Shown here: positions 29,201 through 36,252 of the stretch, piece by piece
How the letters are laid out: each line of letters opens with the position of its first letter
Numbering within the stretch: position 1 is the first letter of the stretch
Assembly (NCBI GenBank): GCA_031292735.1
Contig: JARLGP010000116.1
Coordinates: forward strand, 1 to 43,317
DNA: 43,317 bases
DNA from: Holophaga sp.
Lineage (GTDB): Bacteria; Acidobacteriota; Holophagae; Holophagales; Holophagaceae
Direction: 5' to 3'
Position numbers and translations under genes: made by a program
The notes under the pieces: generated by a model
Seen by the model: the letters and a program-made list of their open reading frames with translations, nothing else
The model's database searches: none
What the model was told of the DNA's origin: nothing

Positions 29201-29803
29201 CACGTCCGGATGGCCCAGCAGCTCGCCCAGGGCGCAGCCCTGGATCTGGGCCGCCTGGAACCCGGTGAGCGCCTCGAACGAGGGGTTGGCGTAGGACACC
29301 ACGCCGGACGGGCCGGAGATGGCGATGGCCTCGGCCACCTGCTCCACCGCCGCCGCCAGCATCTCGTTGCGCGCTTCGCTCTCCGCCAGCCGGGATTCGA
29401 TCCGGCGGCGGTCCTGGCGCAGGGCCGCCTCCTTGAGCTCCCGCTGCACCGCCGGCACCAGGCGCACCAGGTTGCCCTTGGAGATGAAGTCGTGGGCCCC
29501 CTGGCGCATGGCGGCGGTGACCAGGTCCTCGGGCGCCACTCCGGAAACGATGATGAAGGGCAGGTCCAGGGCCCGCTTGCGCATCACGTCCAGCGCCCCG
29601 GCCGAACTGAAGCCGGGCATCACGTGGTCGCAGATGATCAGGTCCCAGGGCCGCTCGGCCAGGGCGCGCTCCATGCCGGACCGGGTCTCCACCCGTTCCG
29701 AATCGGTGCGGAACCCTCCCTTGCGCAGCTCCAGCAGGGTGAGCAGCGCATCGTCCTCGCTGTCCTCCACCAGAAGCACGCGCAGCGGCACCGACGAGGT
29801 CAT
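26213..29803 (-). CDS. Hybrid kinase: REC-PAS-HK-REC-REC-PP2C-RsbW-like
   Basis: A 1196-residue soluble protein with seven recognisable domains. REC1 is at about 5-125 (Asp59) and PAS at about 145-260. The HisKA has His282 (GIAHDFNNVL), and the ATPase has NLAINAIQAM, RDSGCGM and GTGLGLAM. REC2 is at about 515-630 (Asp568, slightly unusual, LDLSRGGADG) and REC3 at about 652-770 (Asp706). A SpoIIE-type PP2C phosphatase spans about 800-1048 with metal aspartates in DAGGDVF, DVAGHS, GTDGFFE and DDLLVV. A C-terminal HATPase has the RsbW-like EALSNAVFHGN, DDGPGFD and RGRGLALI. The ATG has an AGGAGG site. It overlaps genes on both sides. One chain thus joins phosphorelay input to serine phosphatase and serine kinase output acting probably on the adjacent STAS protein. 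Confidence 0.93.
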   Translation of the reverse strand: MTSSVPLRVLLVEDSEDDALLTLLELRKGGFRTDSERVETRSGMERALAERPWDLIICDHVMPGFSSAGALDVMRKRALDLPFIIVSGVAPEDLVTAAMRQGAHDFISKGNLVRLVPAVQRELKEAALRQDRRRIESRLAESEARNEMLAAAVEQVAEAIAISGPSGVVSYANPSFEALTGFQAAQIQGCALGELLGHPDVARAVAQAAQGRSWEGRISLSVDGTHPQEVDATFSPVRDPGHAVQNLVAVLRDVTKEVELERQLRQAQKMDALGVLAAGIAHDFNNVLTTILASAELIKCRIEPDDPITPKVDAILHAGLCAAGLTKQILGFSRKADEKRLPLDLTAIVRDGLHTLHSSIPDNVELREELTSGVWVEADPTLIHQVVLNLAINAIQAMQPAGGVLQVSLSENVEEGRIKGVPVSRWAVLTVRDSGCGMDETVQERIFEPFFTTKPSGEGTGLGLAMVHATVTKAGGRIAVQSAPGLGTTFEIHLPTAEVREMPLGEALPADAGGTESILFLDDDQMTAAIARLGLQKLGYRVASFTRPEDALAAFIQQPDGFDLAFLDLSRGGADGMDLAQRLQELRPDLPMILVTGQASAGALSASVHASFQGIVTRPFTALDLANALRKAMLSRPKPEAGAKPAASGQKPLILLAEDSRTTRGLIRSGLERGGYAVQEARDGLEAWELFTDAPHGRRFDLLLTDVVMPRMDGLELVQLVRKADPALPIGVLTSNEDKETLKSAMHLGVNEFLNKPFELGDLLACVESLLAERSTRLDVRRSQETARAVRLAQRSMVAAPEKGVPLFTLYEPLSDAGGDVFRCFRCADGSILFVLADVAGHSVLSSYAVASFLGMLSSYVGESYGLMALSPNNDTGEAELPCSQHGCGWFGHVPCDPLPHLASKLNHGIQSGPFSEVPVCTLLGLWTPATGRLQLLNAGIPHGMHYRRARNEVRPVVLNGTPLGVFPEALLEGAVLQLEPGDRLLFGTDGFFEVSAAGKGPFQDLVPGHWQASAASPLDWSLSVICEAARSHGDGMIADDLLVVGFEQPSLEREQKEMVLQLPSTPRAIDLACDRLNDFLKAPGRDWTVEAERRFDIVIAVREALSNAVFHGNGNRPGASVRLNCRPDSEQRQLVVSVADDGPGFDLEAHQSPNDPLSERGRGLALIRHHAQEVRMAGSALTMTFNLEECSHADQ

Positions 29804-29997
29804 GGCCGCCCCTCCTGCCCCGCAGCCGGGCCCTGGTTCCGGCCGTCCGCCCGGGCTTCGAGTTCCATCACCCGGGCGCGCAAGGACCGGGTTTCGTCCA
29901 GCAGAAGCTGCTGGTTCCGGCTGATTTCCGACAGCAGGTGAAAGAAGCGCTCCACCTCCGGGGAAGGAGGCAGCCCGTTGGATGCCTGGTTGAACAT
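29800..29997 (-). CDS. Small coiled-coil protein, unknown function
   Basis: A 65-residue protein of no recognised family. Residues about 16-50 (EVERFFHLLSEISRNQQLLLDETRSLRARVMELEAR) form a strongly heptad-patterned amphipathic helix, probably a coiled coil, and the C-terminal tail is polar. The ATG at 29997 has purine-rich AGGAGAAGG upstream, and the gene ends in a four-base overlap (ATGA) with the start of the hybrid kinase. It is the first gene after a structured leader. The tight coupling suggests it is real and partners the hybrid kinase, for example as a dimerisation or scaffolding factor. That function is a guess. Confidence 0.6.
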   Translation of the reverse strand: MFNQASNGLPPSPEVERFFHLLSEISRNQQLLLDETRSLRARVMELEARADGRNQGPAAGQEGRP

Positions 29998-30075
29998 GGC
30001 CAAACCTTCTCCTTTCCGTCCCGGGGGGACGGCGGCGCGGATGATCCTGGATGGAACGAACTCGGAAGACGCGAA

Positions 30076-30123
30076 AAGGCGCAATCGTCATCCGCCAATG
30101 AGGGGATGAGACGGTTGCGCCTT
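30076..30123 (-). promoter_or_regulatory. Long leader hairpin before coiled-coil/hybrid kinase operon
   Basis: On the minus strand AAGGCGCAA and TTGCGCCTT, with a further inner pairing of the CGT/ACG and CATCC/GGATG type around a small bulge, form a stem of about 17 base pairs. It is followed directly by TTTTCG, like an intrinsic terminator. It lies about 80 bases upstream of the small coiled-coil gene. It could terminate the transcript of the upstream response regulator, or act as an attenuator in the leader of the chemosensory operon. Alternative pairing with upstream sequence was not worked out. No match to a known riboswitch class was recognised. Confidence 0.5.
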
Positions 30124-30160
30124 CAACTTGCAGGTCCTTGCCCTGCCCGCCAAGGTGGCC

Positions 30161-30176
30161 CTGGATTGAGATCCAG
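30161..30176 (-). other. Second small hairpin in the same leader
   Basis: CTGGAT and ATCCAG flank a four-base loop in a perfect six-base-pair stem. It lies 5' of the long hairpin within the putative leader RNA, with a GGGC-rich unpaired stretch between the two. Together they look like a structured leader rather than random spacer. Confidence 0.4.
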
Positions 30177-30190
30177 AACTATTGATGGTT

Positions 30191-30220
30191 ATAACATCGC
30201 ATTCCTGGATCCCTTGTCAA
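30191..30220 (-). promoter_or_regulatory. Putative promoter of the chemosensory operon
   Basis: On the minus strand a perfect TTGACA (30220-30215) is followed after 18 bases by TGTTAT (30196-30191). A TATAAC lies slightly further on but at 21 bases. The site lies just after the stop of the upstream response regulator and would give a leader of about 190 nt. The -35 is strong and the -10 is only moderate. Confidence 0.42.
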
Positions 30221-30232
30221 GGATCTAATTTT

Positions 30233-30952
30233 TCAGCGGGAGCGATTTTCCACGGCGCCTTCCATCTTGTGCCGGAGGTCTTCCAGGTTCCTGGATTTGA
30301 AGGCGCCCTTGGTCTGCTCCAGGATGGCGATGCCTTCCTGGAAGATCCGCTGGTAGCTTTCCAGCCGGGGGCAATGCTGGACCGTGCAGGCCTGCCCGTC
30401 CGGCTCGAGGCTGGACAGGTCCACCAGCTGCTTCATGTCCAGCAGGGCCTCGCCCATGCGGCCAAGCATGGCGCCCAGCACCTGCTGCACCGGCACCCCG
30501 CCCGGCCCGCCGGCCAGGGCCGCCATTTCCCCGGCCCAGGCCTGGATGCGCTGGGCCGATGCGGACACGCTCAGCTGGATCCGGCGCTGGGCCACGCCCC
30601 GCTGGACCTGGACCATCAGGTCCTGGAACTCCATGGGCTTCACCAGGTAGGCCAGCACCGCGCGGTTGACCGCCTGGATCGCGGTATCGGCCGAAGGGTA
30701 GCCGGTCATCAGGATCACCGGCAGCTCGCGGTTGGGCTCCGGCATGTCCTGGATCAGGCTCAGGCCGGCGTTGCCGGGCATGCGGATGTCCGAGAGGAGG
30801 ATGTCGTAGCGGGTCTGGGCGAGCAGCTGGAGCGCCTCCTGGCCGTCCTTGGCGCAGTCCACCAGGTAGCCCTCCTGGCGCAGCAGGTCGGCGGTGGACA
30901 GCAGGAACAGCTCTTCGTCGTCGGCGATGAGAACCCGGGCCGGGGTATCCAT
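30233..30952 (-). CDS. Response regulator with helical C-terminal region
   Basis: A 239-residue protein with an N-terminal receiver (Asp55 in LLSDIRMPGNAG, conserved Lys in YLVKPMEF). A C-terminal half of about 110 mostly helical residues matches no output domain I recognise. It has cysteines in ACTVQHCPRLE. The C-terminal part could be a protein-interaction bundle. ATG 30952 has AAAGGA at a good distance; the in-frame ATG 18 bases upstream is less well placed. It is the last gene of a cluster of two histidine kinases and two receivers and lies directly upstream of the chemosensory operon. Confidence 0.82.
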   Translation of the reverse strand: MDTPARVLIADDEELFLLSTADLLRQEGYLVDCAKDGQEALQLLAQTRYDILLSDIRMPGNAGLSLIQDMPEPNRELPVILMTGYPSADTAIQAVNRAVLAYLVKPMEFQDLMVQVQRGVAQRRIQLSVSASAQRIQAWAGEMAALAGGPGGVPVQQVLGAMLGRMGEALLDMKQLVDLSSLEPDGQACTVQHCPRLESYQRIFQEGIAILEQTKGAFKSRNLEDLRHKMEGAVENRSR

Positions 30953-30991
30953 GGATGCATCCTTTCTCATTGGGACGGTTCAAATGCAAGC

Positions 30992-32575
30992 TTACCCTGG
31001 GACGCCGGGGTTGGGCACCCGCACCCGGAAGGTGCAGCCCTGCCCCGGGACCGCCGAGCTGAAATCGAGGGTTCCGCCGGAGGATTCGACGATGCTCTTG
31101 CAGGTGGAAAGACCCAGCCCCAGCCCGCTCATTTCGGAATCGCACTTGCTGCTGAAGCCCTGCTGGAACACCCGGGCGGCCCATTCCGGCGGGATCCCCG
31201 GGCCCTGGTCGCGCACCGTGATTTCGGTCACGTCCGCGGTCCGGCGGCCGCCCAGCACCACGCTGCCGTCCCGGGGCGAGGCTTCCACCGCGTTCTGGGC
31301 CAGGTTGAAGATCACCTGGCGCAGCATGCCCCCGTTGAAGCGCACCTTCAGTGCCGGGTCCTCGAGGTCCAGCTCGATCCGCACCCCCGCCGCCCGGCAC
31401 ATGGGCACCAGCAGGCTGTGGATGTCCTGGAACACCTCGTGCAGCAGCACGTCGCCCCGTTCCTCGGAAGGGGGCCGGTGCACGTGGTACATGGTGCGGA
31501 TGATGCCCGCGATGCGGTCGATCTCCCGCTTGATCAGGTCGGCGTAGTGGCGCCGGGGGTGGTCCATGGGAATGGCGGGTTCCAGCAGGGCGAAGGCGTT
31601 CTTGATCCCGGCCAGGGGGTTGTTGATCTCGTGGGCGATGTAGGCCGCCATCTGGCCCTTGGCGGAAATGCGGTCCAGGTCGCGCAGGGCGGCCTGCATC
31701 TGCACCCGCTCGGTGACGTCGATCAAGGAGATCAGCACCCGGCCCAGGTCCGCCTCGTAGCCCGGGCCCACCGACAGGTAGAGCGAGACCACCTTCTGTT
31801 CGCCGCCCGGGGTGCGCAGCGAGCCTTCGCCGCGGAACACCGTGGCCCCCCCGGCCAGGGCCACCAGTTCGTCCTGGAACACCGGCCAGACCCCGCCCCC
31901 GCCCAGCAGGCGCAGGTTGCCGGGAATCCCGGTCCGCGCCTCGTCCAGGAAGAACCCGGTGCGGGCCTGGTTCTCCTCCTTGGCCTTCACCGCCTGGGAG
32001 CAGGCCAGGACCAGCTCGGGGTGCGCGTCGAAATGGGCGGCGAAGTCCTGCACGCCGTCGGCCCGGAGCTGGTCGAGGATCCGCTTGACCCCGGAATAGT
32101 CGTGCACCGCCATGGGGATGGGGGAGTGCTCGAACAGCGCCCGGTAGCGTTCCTCGCTCCTGGCCAGATCCTCCTTGGCCTGGCGTTGTTCCTTGCGGGC
32201 GGCGCCGTCCCTGAGCTCCCGCTCCACCGCCGGGCAGAGCCGCACCAGGTTGTGCTTGAGCACGTAGCCGTGGGCCCCCTCCTTCATGGCGGCCACCGCG
32301 GCCTCCTCGCCGATGGCGCCGGTGACCAGCACGAAGGGGATGTCGAGACCGCTGGCCTGGATGATCCGCAGCGCGTCCATGCCGGTGAAGCCGGGCATCC
32401 GGTAGTCGGAAAGCACCAGGTCCCAGGCCTGGCCGGCCAGGGCCATCTCCATGCCCGCGGCCGTGTCCACCCGCACCGACTCCACCTGGAACCCGCCCCG
32501 GCGCAGCTCCAGCAGGAGCAGGTCGGCGTCGTCCGGTGAATCCTCCACCAGCAGGAGCTTGAGCGGTGAGGTCAA
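30992..32575 (-). CDS. Hybrid histidine kinase, REC-PAS-HK
   Basis: A 527-residue soluble kinase with an N-terminal receiver (Asp57 in LVLSDYRMPGFTG) and a PAS domain (about 140-290). The HisKA has His315 (YIAHEINNPLAGI) and the ATPase domain has FNLAQNAVEAS, RDQGPGIP and GLGLGLST. The start is a TTG at 32575, supported by a GAGGAG site six bases ahead. The receiver at the N-terminus is very similar in layout to REC1 of the large hybrid protein, so the two may share an upstream phosphodonor. It follows by 10 bases a single-domain receiver gene. No membrane segment is present. Confidence 0.88.
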   Translation of the reverse strand: MTSPLKLLLVEDSPDDADLLLLELRRGGFQVESVRVDTAAGMEMALAGQAWDLVLSDYRMPGFTGMDALRIIQASGLDIPFVLVTGAIGEEAAVAAMKEGAHGYVLKHNLVRLCPAVERELRDGAARKEQRQAKEDLARSEERYRALFEHSPIPMAVHDYSGVKRILDQLRADGVQDFAAHFDAHPELVLACSQAVKAKEENQARTGFFLDEARTGIPGNLRLLGGGGVWPVFQDELVALAGGATVFRGEGSLRTPGGEQKVVSLYLSVGPGYEADLGRVLISLIDVTERVQMQAALRDLDRISAKGQMAAYIAHEINNPLAGIKNAFALLEPAIPMDHPRRHYADLIKREIDRIAGIIRTMYHVHRPPSEERGDVLLHEVFQDIHSLLVPMCRAAGVRIELDLEDPALKVRFNGGMLRQVIFNLAQNAVEASPRDGSVVLGGRRTADVTEITVRDQGPGIPPEWAARVFQQGFSSKCDSEMSGLGLGLSTCKSIVESSGGTLDFSSAVPGQGCTFRVRVPNPGVPG

Positions 32576-32585
32576 AGCCGCTCCT

Positions 32586-33014
32586 CTACTGGCCCGCGGG
32601 CACGTTCAGCAGCAGCCAGTACAGCCCCAGGAACCGCACCGCTTCGGCGAACGCTTCGAAGCCCACCGGCTTCTGCACGTAGCTATTGGCGCCCAGCTCG
32701 TAGCTGGAGACGATGTCGCGCTCTTCCCGGGAGGTGGTCATGACCACCACCGGCAGCCGGGCGGTTGCGGGCTCGGAGCGGATCCGCCGGAGCACCTCCA
32801 GCCCGTCCAGCTTGGGCAGTTTCAAGTCCAGCAGCACCACGGAGGGCATCCGGCCGGCCGGGTGGCCCGGCGTGCCGTACAGGATGTCCAGCGCCTCCAC
32901 GCCGTCCCTGGCCACCAGCACCTCGTTGGCGATGTGGTGGGTGTTCAGCACCCGCAAGGTGAGTTCCACATCGTCCGGGTTGTCTTCCACCAGGAGAATG
33001 ATCTGCTTGTCCAT
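32586..33014 (-). CDS. Rcp1-like single-domain response regulator
   Basis: A 142-residue stand-alone receiver of the type often paired with phytochrome-like kinases, with VEDNPDDVELT at the N-terminus and Asp63 in LLDLKLPKLDG. The extended beta4-alpha4 region contains TTSREERDIVSSYELGA, and QKPVGF carries the conserved lysine. It sits 10 bases after the membrane kinase gene, its probable phosphodonor. It probably relays phosphate to another protein since it has no output domain. The hydrophobic C-terminal helix FLGLYWLLL is typical of this subgroup. Confidence 0.87.
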   Translation of the reverse strand: MDKQIILLVEDNPDDVELTLRVLNTHHIANEVLVARDGVEALDILYGTPGHPAGRMPSVVLLDLKLPKLDGLEVLRRIRSEPATARLPVVVMTTSREERDIVSSYELGANSYVQKPVGFEAFAEAVRFLGLYWLLLNVPAGQ

Positions 33015-33024
33015 GGCTTACCTT

Positions 33025-35124
33025 TCAGGTGGGGAGGTTGAAGAAGAAGGTGGCGCCCTGGTCTACGGCCGCCTCGGCCCAGATCCGGCCGCCGTGGCGG
33101 AGAAGGATGCGCTGGGCGATGGCCAAGCCCACTCCGGTGCCAGTGTACTCGGCAGGATCGTGAAGACGCTGAAAGGGGGCGAACAATTTGCTGGCGTAGG
33201 CCATGTCGAACCCCACCCCGTTGTCCTTGACGAAGAAGGTGTCGGGCCCCTGCGGTGCGGCGCCGAATTCGATGCGGGGTTCCTTGCGCTTGCTGGTGAA
33301 TTTCCAGGCATTGTTCAGCAGCTGGCTGAGCACCAGGCGCATGAGCCGGGGATCGGCATTGACCAGGAGGCCGTCCTGGATGGCCAGCCGCGCCTTCCGG
33401 GGCTCCTGCTGCTCCAGTTCCTCGAGGATCTGGCGGCACTGGGCGCTGAGGTCCACCGTGGTCCGGGTCAGTTCGTGCTTGCTCAACCGGGACAGGTCCA
33501 GCAGGTCGTCCATCATCCAGCCCATGCGCTGGATGCCGAGCCGGATCCGCTCCAGGTAGTGCCGCCCCTGCGCGTCCAGCCGGTCCTGGTAGTCCTCCAG
33601 CAGGGCGTGGCTGAAGCCGTCGATGCCGCGCAGGGGCCCGCGCAGGTCGTGGGAGATGGAATAGGAGAAGGCCTCCATCTCCCGGAACGCGGTCTCCAGC
33701 TGGGCGGTGCGCTCCTGCACCCGCTGCTCCAGCTGCTCGTTCAGGGCGCGGATCCGGGATTCGTACTGCTCCTGCTCGGTGATGTCGCGGATGATGCTCT
33801 GCACCAGGGACCGGCCGTCCAGGTCGAAGGCCATGGAGCTCACCTCCACCGGGAACGGGGTGCCGTCCCGCCGCTGGTGCCGGGTCTTGAAGCGGATGGC
33901 GCTGGCGTGCTTGACCTGTTCGAACTGCTCCGGGTAGTCGGATTTGGCCTCGGGGACCCGGAGGTCCACGATGTGCAGGCGGCAAAGCTCCTCCCGAGTC
34001 CGCTGGTAGGCCTCCACCGCCCGGTCGTTGGCCTCCAGCACCCGGCCGTCCTGGTCCATCACCAGGACGATGTCGTTGCCGTAGCGGCCCAGGAACTCCA
34101 GATGGCTGCCCATGGCCCGGCTTTCCGCCGCCAGCCGGCCCCGCTCGCGCTGGAACCAGACCACCAGGAAGCCCGCCACCACCGCCAGGAACAGCCCGCC
34201 CAGCCCGGCATAGGTCCACACCAGCCGGCGCACCGGCATCAGGTATTCGTCCCGGTCCAGCTTGACCATCAGCACCCAGGGCAGCACCTTCATCCGCCGG
34301 GACACCGCCACCGAAGGGACGTTCCGGTAGTCCACGCCCCAGTGCTGGCCGTCGCCCACCGTCTCGGCCTGGACCCCCACCAGGTCCCGCCGGGCCAAGG
34401 GCAGGTTGAGCACCGGCGCGCCCCGGCGCCGGGTGGGGTTCAGCACCTGGATACCGTCCCCCTTGCGGGCCAGCAGCAGGGTCTCGCCGCTGGGGCTGGA
34501 AGTGGGCCAGCCGCCCACCCCTTCGCCGCCCAGCAGGATCGCCGGATCGAGCCGGAACACCAGGGTCCCCAGCACCCGGCCCGGACTGCCGTCCTGGATC
34601 CGGGCCAGGCAGGCCAGGAACAGCTGGGGGCCGAGCCCGGGCCGGGCCTGCGCGGTCCAGATGATCCGGGGCCCGTTCCCGGATCCCTCGGCTACCGCCT
34701 GGGCTTCATAGGGCAGCAGCGGATCGGGGTCGGTGGCCGCCAGGGTCCCGCCCCCCGGCGCCAGCAGGTGCACCGAGGCGTAGCGGTGGGCCCGTCGCAG
34801 GATCTGCAGCCGCTGGTCCAGTTTCCGGCCCAGGGCGGGGTCGCAGACCGAACCCATCGCCCGGAGCTGATCCTTGAGCAGGGGATCCTGGGCGGTGATC
34901 TCGGCGTCCCCGATCCGTTCCTCCAGCCATGCATCGATGCGGGCCGCCTTCTTTTCGGCCAGGTAGCTCATCCGCTCCAGGCCGTCCCGCACCAGGAAGG
35001 TGCCCTGGACCTGGTAGGCGGCATAGCCCAGGGCTTCCACCAGCAGCACGGCGCAGCCCAGCAGCAGGACGGGGATCCAGGTCTTCAGGGCGGGACGCCC
35101 CAGGAACGAGACGGGCCCGTTCAC
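33025..35124 (-). CDS. Membrane sensor kinase, Cache-like sensor, PAS, phytochrome-type HK
   Basis: The 699-residue kinase has transmembrane helices at about 15-37 and 303-325 around an extracytoplasmic domain of about 265 residues, resembling a double Cache (dCache) sensor. A PAS domain (about 338-452) follows, then a coiled coil and HisKA with His492 (FSYSISHDLRGPLRG). The ATPase domain ends in GTGVGLAIAQRILLRHGGRIW. This HisKA type is common in phytochrome-like kinases that signal to Rcp1-like receivers, matching the next gene. The start is a GTG at 35124 that overlaps by four bases (GTGA) the end of a possible short leader ORF. Confidence 0.9.
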   Translation of the reverse strand: MNGPVSFLGRPALKTWIPVLLLGCAVLLVEALGYAAYQVQGTFLVRDGLERMSYLAEKKAARIDAWLEERIGDAEITAQDPLLKDQLRAMGSVCDPALGRKLDQRLQILRRAHRYASVHLLAPGGGTLAATDPDPLLPYEAQAVAEGSGNGPRIIWTAQARPGLGPQLFLACLARIQDGSPGRVLGTLVFRLDPAILLGGEGVGGWPTSSPSGETLLLARKGDGIQVLNPTRRRGAPVLNLPLARRDLVGVQAETVGDGQHWGVDYRNVPSVAVSRRMKVLPWVLMVKLDRDEYLMPVRRLVWTYAGLGGLFLAVVAGFLVVWFQRERGRLAAESRAMGSHLEFLGRYGNDIVLVMDQDGRVLEANDRAVEAYQRTREELCRLHIVDLRVPEAKSDYPEQFEQVKHASAIRFKTRHQRRDGTPFPVEVSSMAFDLDGRSLVQSIIRDITEQEQYESRIRALNEQLEQRVQERTAQLETAFREMEAFSYSISHDLRGPLRGIDGFSHALLEDYQDRLDAQGRHYLERIRLGIQRMGWMMDDLLDLSRLSKHELTRTTVDLSAQCRQILEELEQQEPRKARLAIQDGLLVNADPRLMRLVLSQLLNNAWKFTSKRKEPRIEFGAAPQGPDTFFVKDNGVGFDMAYASKLFAPFQRLHDPAEYTGTGVGLAIAQRILLRHGGRIWAEAAVDQGATFFFNLPT

Positions 35125-35192
35125 CCAGCCGCCTCGGCGCCCTGCCGGTGCCGGGCCCCATGGATCGGGATGGCTTTCATCGGGTGGTTCAT
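35121..35192 (-). CDS. Possible 23-residue leader peptide
   Basis: ATG 35192 opens a 23-codon frame (MNHPMKAIPIHGARHRQGAE and three more residues). A GGGGA lies five bases ahead, and the frame ends in a GTGA overlap with the start of the sensor kinase gene. Four-base coupling is the habit of this genome, which lends support. There is no homology to judge by, and a frame this short can occur by chance. Confidence 0.3.
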   Translation of the reverse strand: MNHPMKAIPIHGARHRQGAEAAG

Positions 35193-35296
35193 CAAATCCC
35201 CATTGGAATAACGCCTTCCCCGCAAGCCCGAACGCCCAGGGGGATTCCTGAAGCCCGTTCCTGACGGATGCAACGATCTGAGGACATCATGTTTAT

Positions 35297-35325
35297 TTTT
35301 TAGCGCGGAGACTTGAACCATTGAA
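35297..35325 (-). promoter_or_regulatory. Putative promoter of the sensor kinase cluster
   Basis: On the minus strand TTCAAT (35325-35320) and TAAAAA (35302-35297) are spaced by 17 bases in an AT-rich patch of the 264-base gap between nadC and the membrane kinase. It would drive kinase, receiver, kinase and receiver genes with a leader of about 100 nt before the possible leader peptide. Consensus match only. The rest of the gap shows no gene. Confidence 0.35.
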
Positions 35326-35388
35326 TAGCGAGATGGCTAGCCCGTCGAGGAAAAATCAACATAAAGGTTCGGTTACCCCGGCGGCGGG

Positions 35389-36237
35389 CTACACCAGCCT
35401 CAGGCTGAGGTCCGCCGCGGGGGCGCTGTGGGTGAGGGCGCCCACGCTGAGGTAGTCCACCCCGGTCTCCGCCACCGCCCGGGCCCGTTCCAGGCCCAGG
35501 TTGCCGCTGGCCTCCAGGAAGATCCGGCTCCCGGCCGCCTGGCGCAGGGCCACCGCCTCGCGCATCATCTCCACGCTCATGTTGTCCAGCAGCACCCCGT
35601 CGATGTCCGGAATGGCCAGGGCCTGGGACAGCTGGTCCAGGTTCTCCACCTCCACCTCGATCCGCACCAGGATGGGGGCCACCCGCCGGGCGTTCTGCAC
35701 CGCCGGCAGGATGCCGCCGGCGGCCGCGATGTGGTTCTCCTTGAGCAGCACGCCGTCGCCCAGGGTGAGCCGGTGGTTGGAGCCGCCGCCGCAGCGCACC
35801 GCGTACTTCTCCAGCAGCTTCAGGCCCGGGGTGGTCTTGCGGGTGTCCAGGATGGTGGCGCCGGTGCCGGCCACCGCGTCCACGAAGGCCCGGGTGAGGG
35901 TGGCGGTGCCGCACAGGCGCTGCAGCAGGTTCAGCACCACCCGCTCGCACATGAGCACGGCGCGGCTGGAGCCCTTGATCCCCAGCACCGGGTTGCCGTG
36001 GGCCACCCGGTCGCCGTCCTGGGCCAGGGCATGCACCTCCAGGGTGGGGTCCACGGCGAGGAACACCTCGGCCGCCACCGGCAGCCCGGCCAGCACCAGA
36101 TCCTCCTTGGCCACCACCGAGCCGGTCATGGAGCGGTCCGGCACCGAGGCCGTGGTCCAGTCCTGGGTGCCCCAGTCCTCCTTCAGGAAAGTCCGGATGG
36201 AATCCAGGTAGGTGAGGGGATGGGGCGGATTGAACAT
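35389..36237 (-). CDS. nadC: Quinolinate phosphoribosyltransferase NadC
   Basis: NadC converts quinolinate and PRPP to nicotinate mononucleotide in de novo NAD synthesis. The 282-residue protein has DWGTQDWTT near the N-terminus, ERVVLNLLQRLCGTAT, ILDTRKTTPGLKLLEKYAVRCGGGSNHR and LLKENHI. EVEVENLDQL, VLLDNMS and LEASGNL complete the set of substrate-binding motifs. The length is normal. It starts 15 bases after the HIT-family gene. No nadA or nadB is in the window. Confidence 0.94.
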   Translation of the reverse strand: MFNPPHPLTYLDSIRTFLKEDWGTQDWTTASVPDRSMTGSVVAKEDLVLAGLPVAAEVFLAVDPTLEVHALAQDGDRVAHGNPVLGIKGSSRAVLMCERVVLNLLQRLCGTATLTRAFVDAVAGTGATILDTRKTTPGLKLLEKYAVRCGGGSNHRLTLGDGVLLKENHIAAAGGILPAVQNARRVAPILVRIEVEVENLDQLSQALAIPDIDGVLLDNMSVEMMREAVALRQAAGSRIFLEASGNLGLERARAVAETGVDYLSVGALTHSAPAADLSLRLV

Positions 36238-36252
36238 GGTGCCTGAATGATA

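Noticed and set aside
25916..29941. A 1341-codon open frame on the plus strand
   Set aside because: It lies opposite the hybrid kinase gene and part of cheA, whose domains are unmistakable on the minus strand. The plus-strand translation is rich in His, Gln, Gly and Val and has no motif, which is the usual shadow of a GC-rich gene.
29998..30232. A cyclic di-GMP (GEMM-I) riboswitch
   Set aside because: The conserved core elements of that class, including the GGGCAAACC-like and GCAAAGCC-like segments, are not present on the minus strand.
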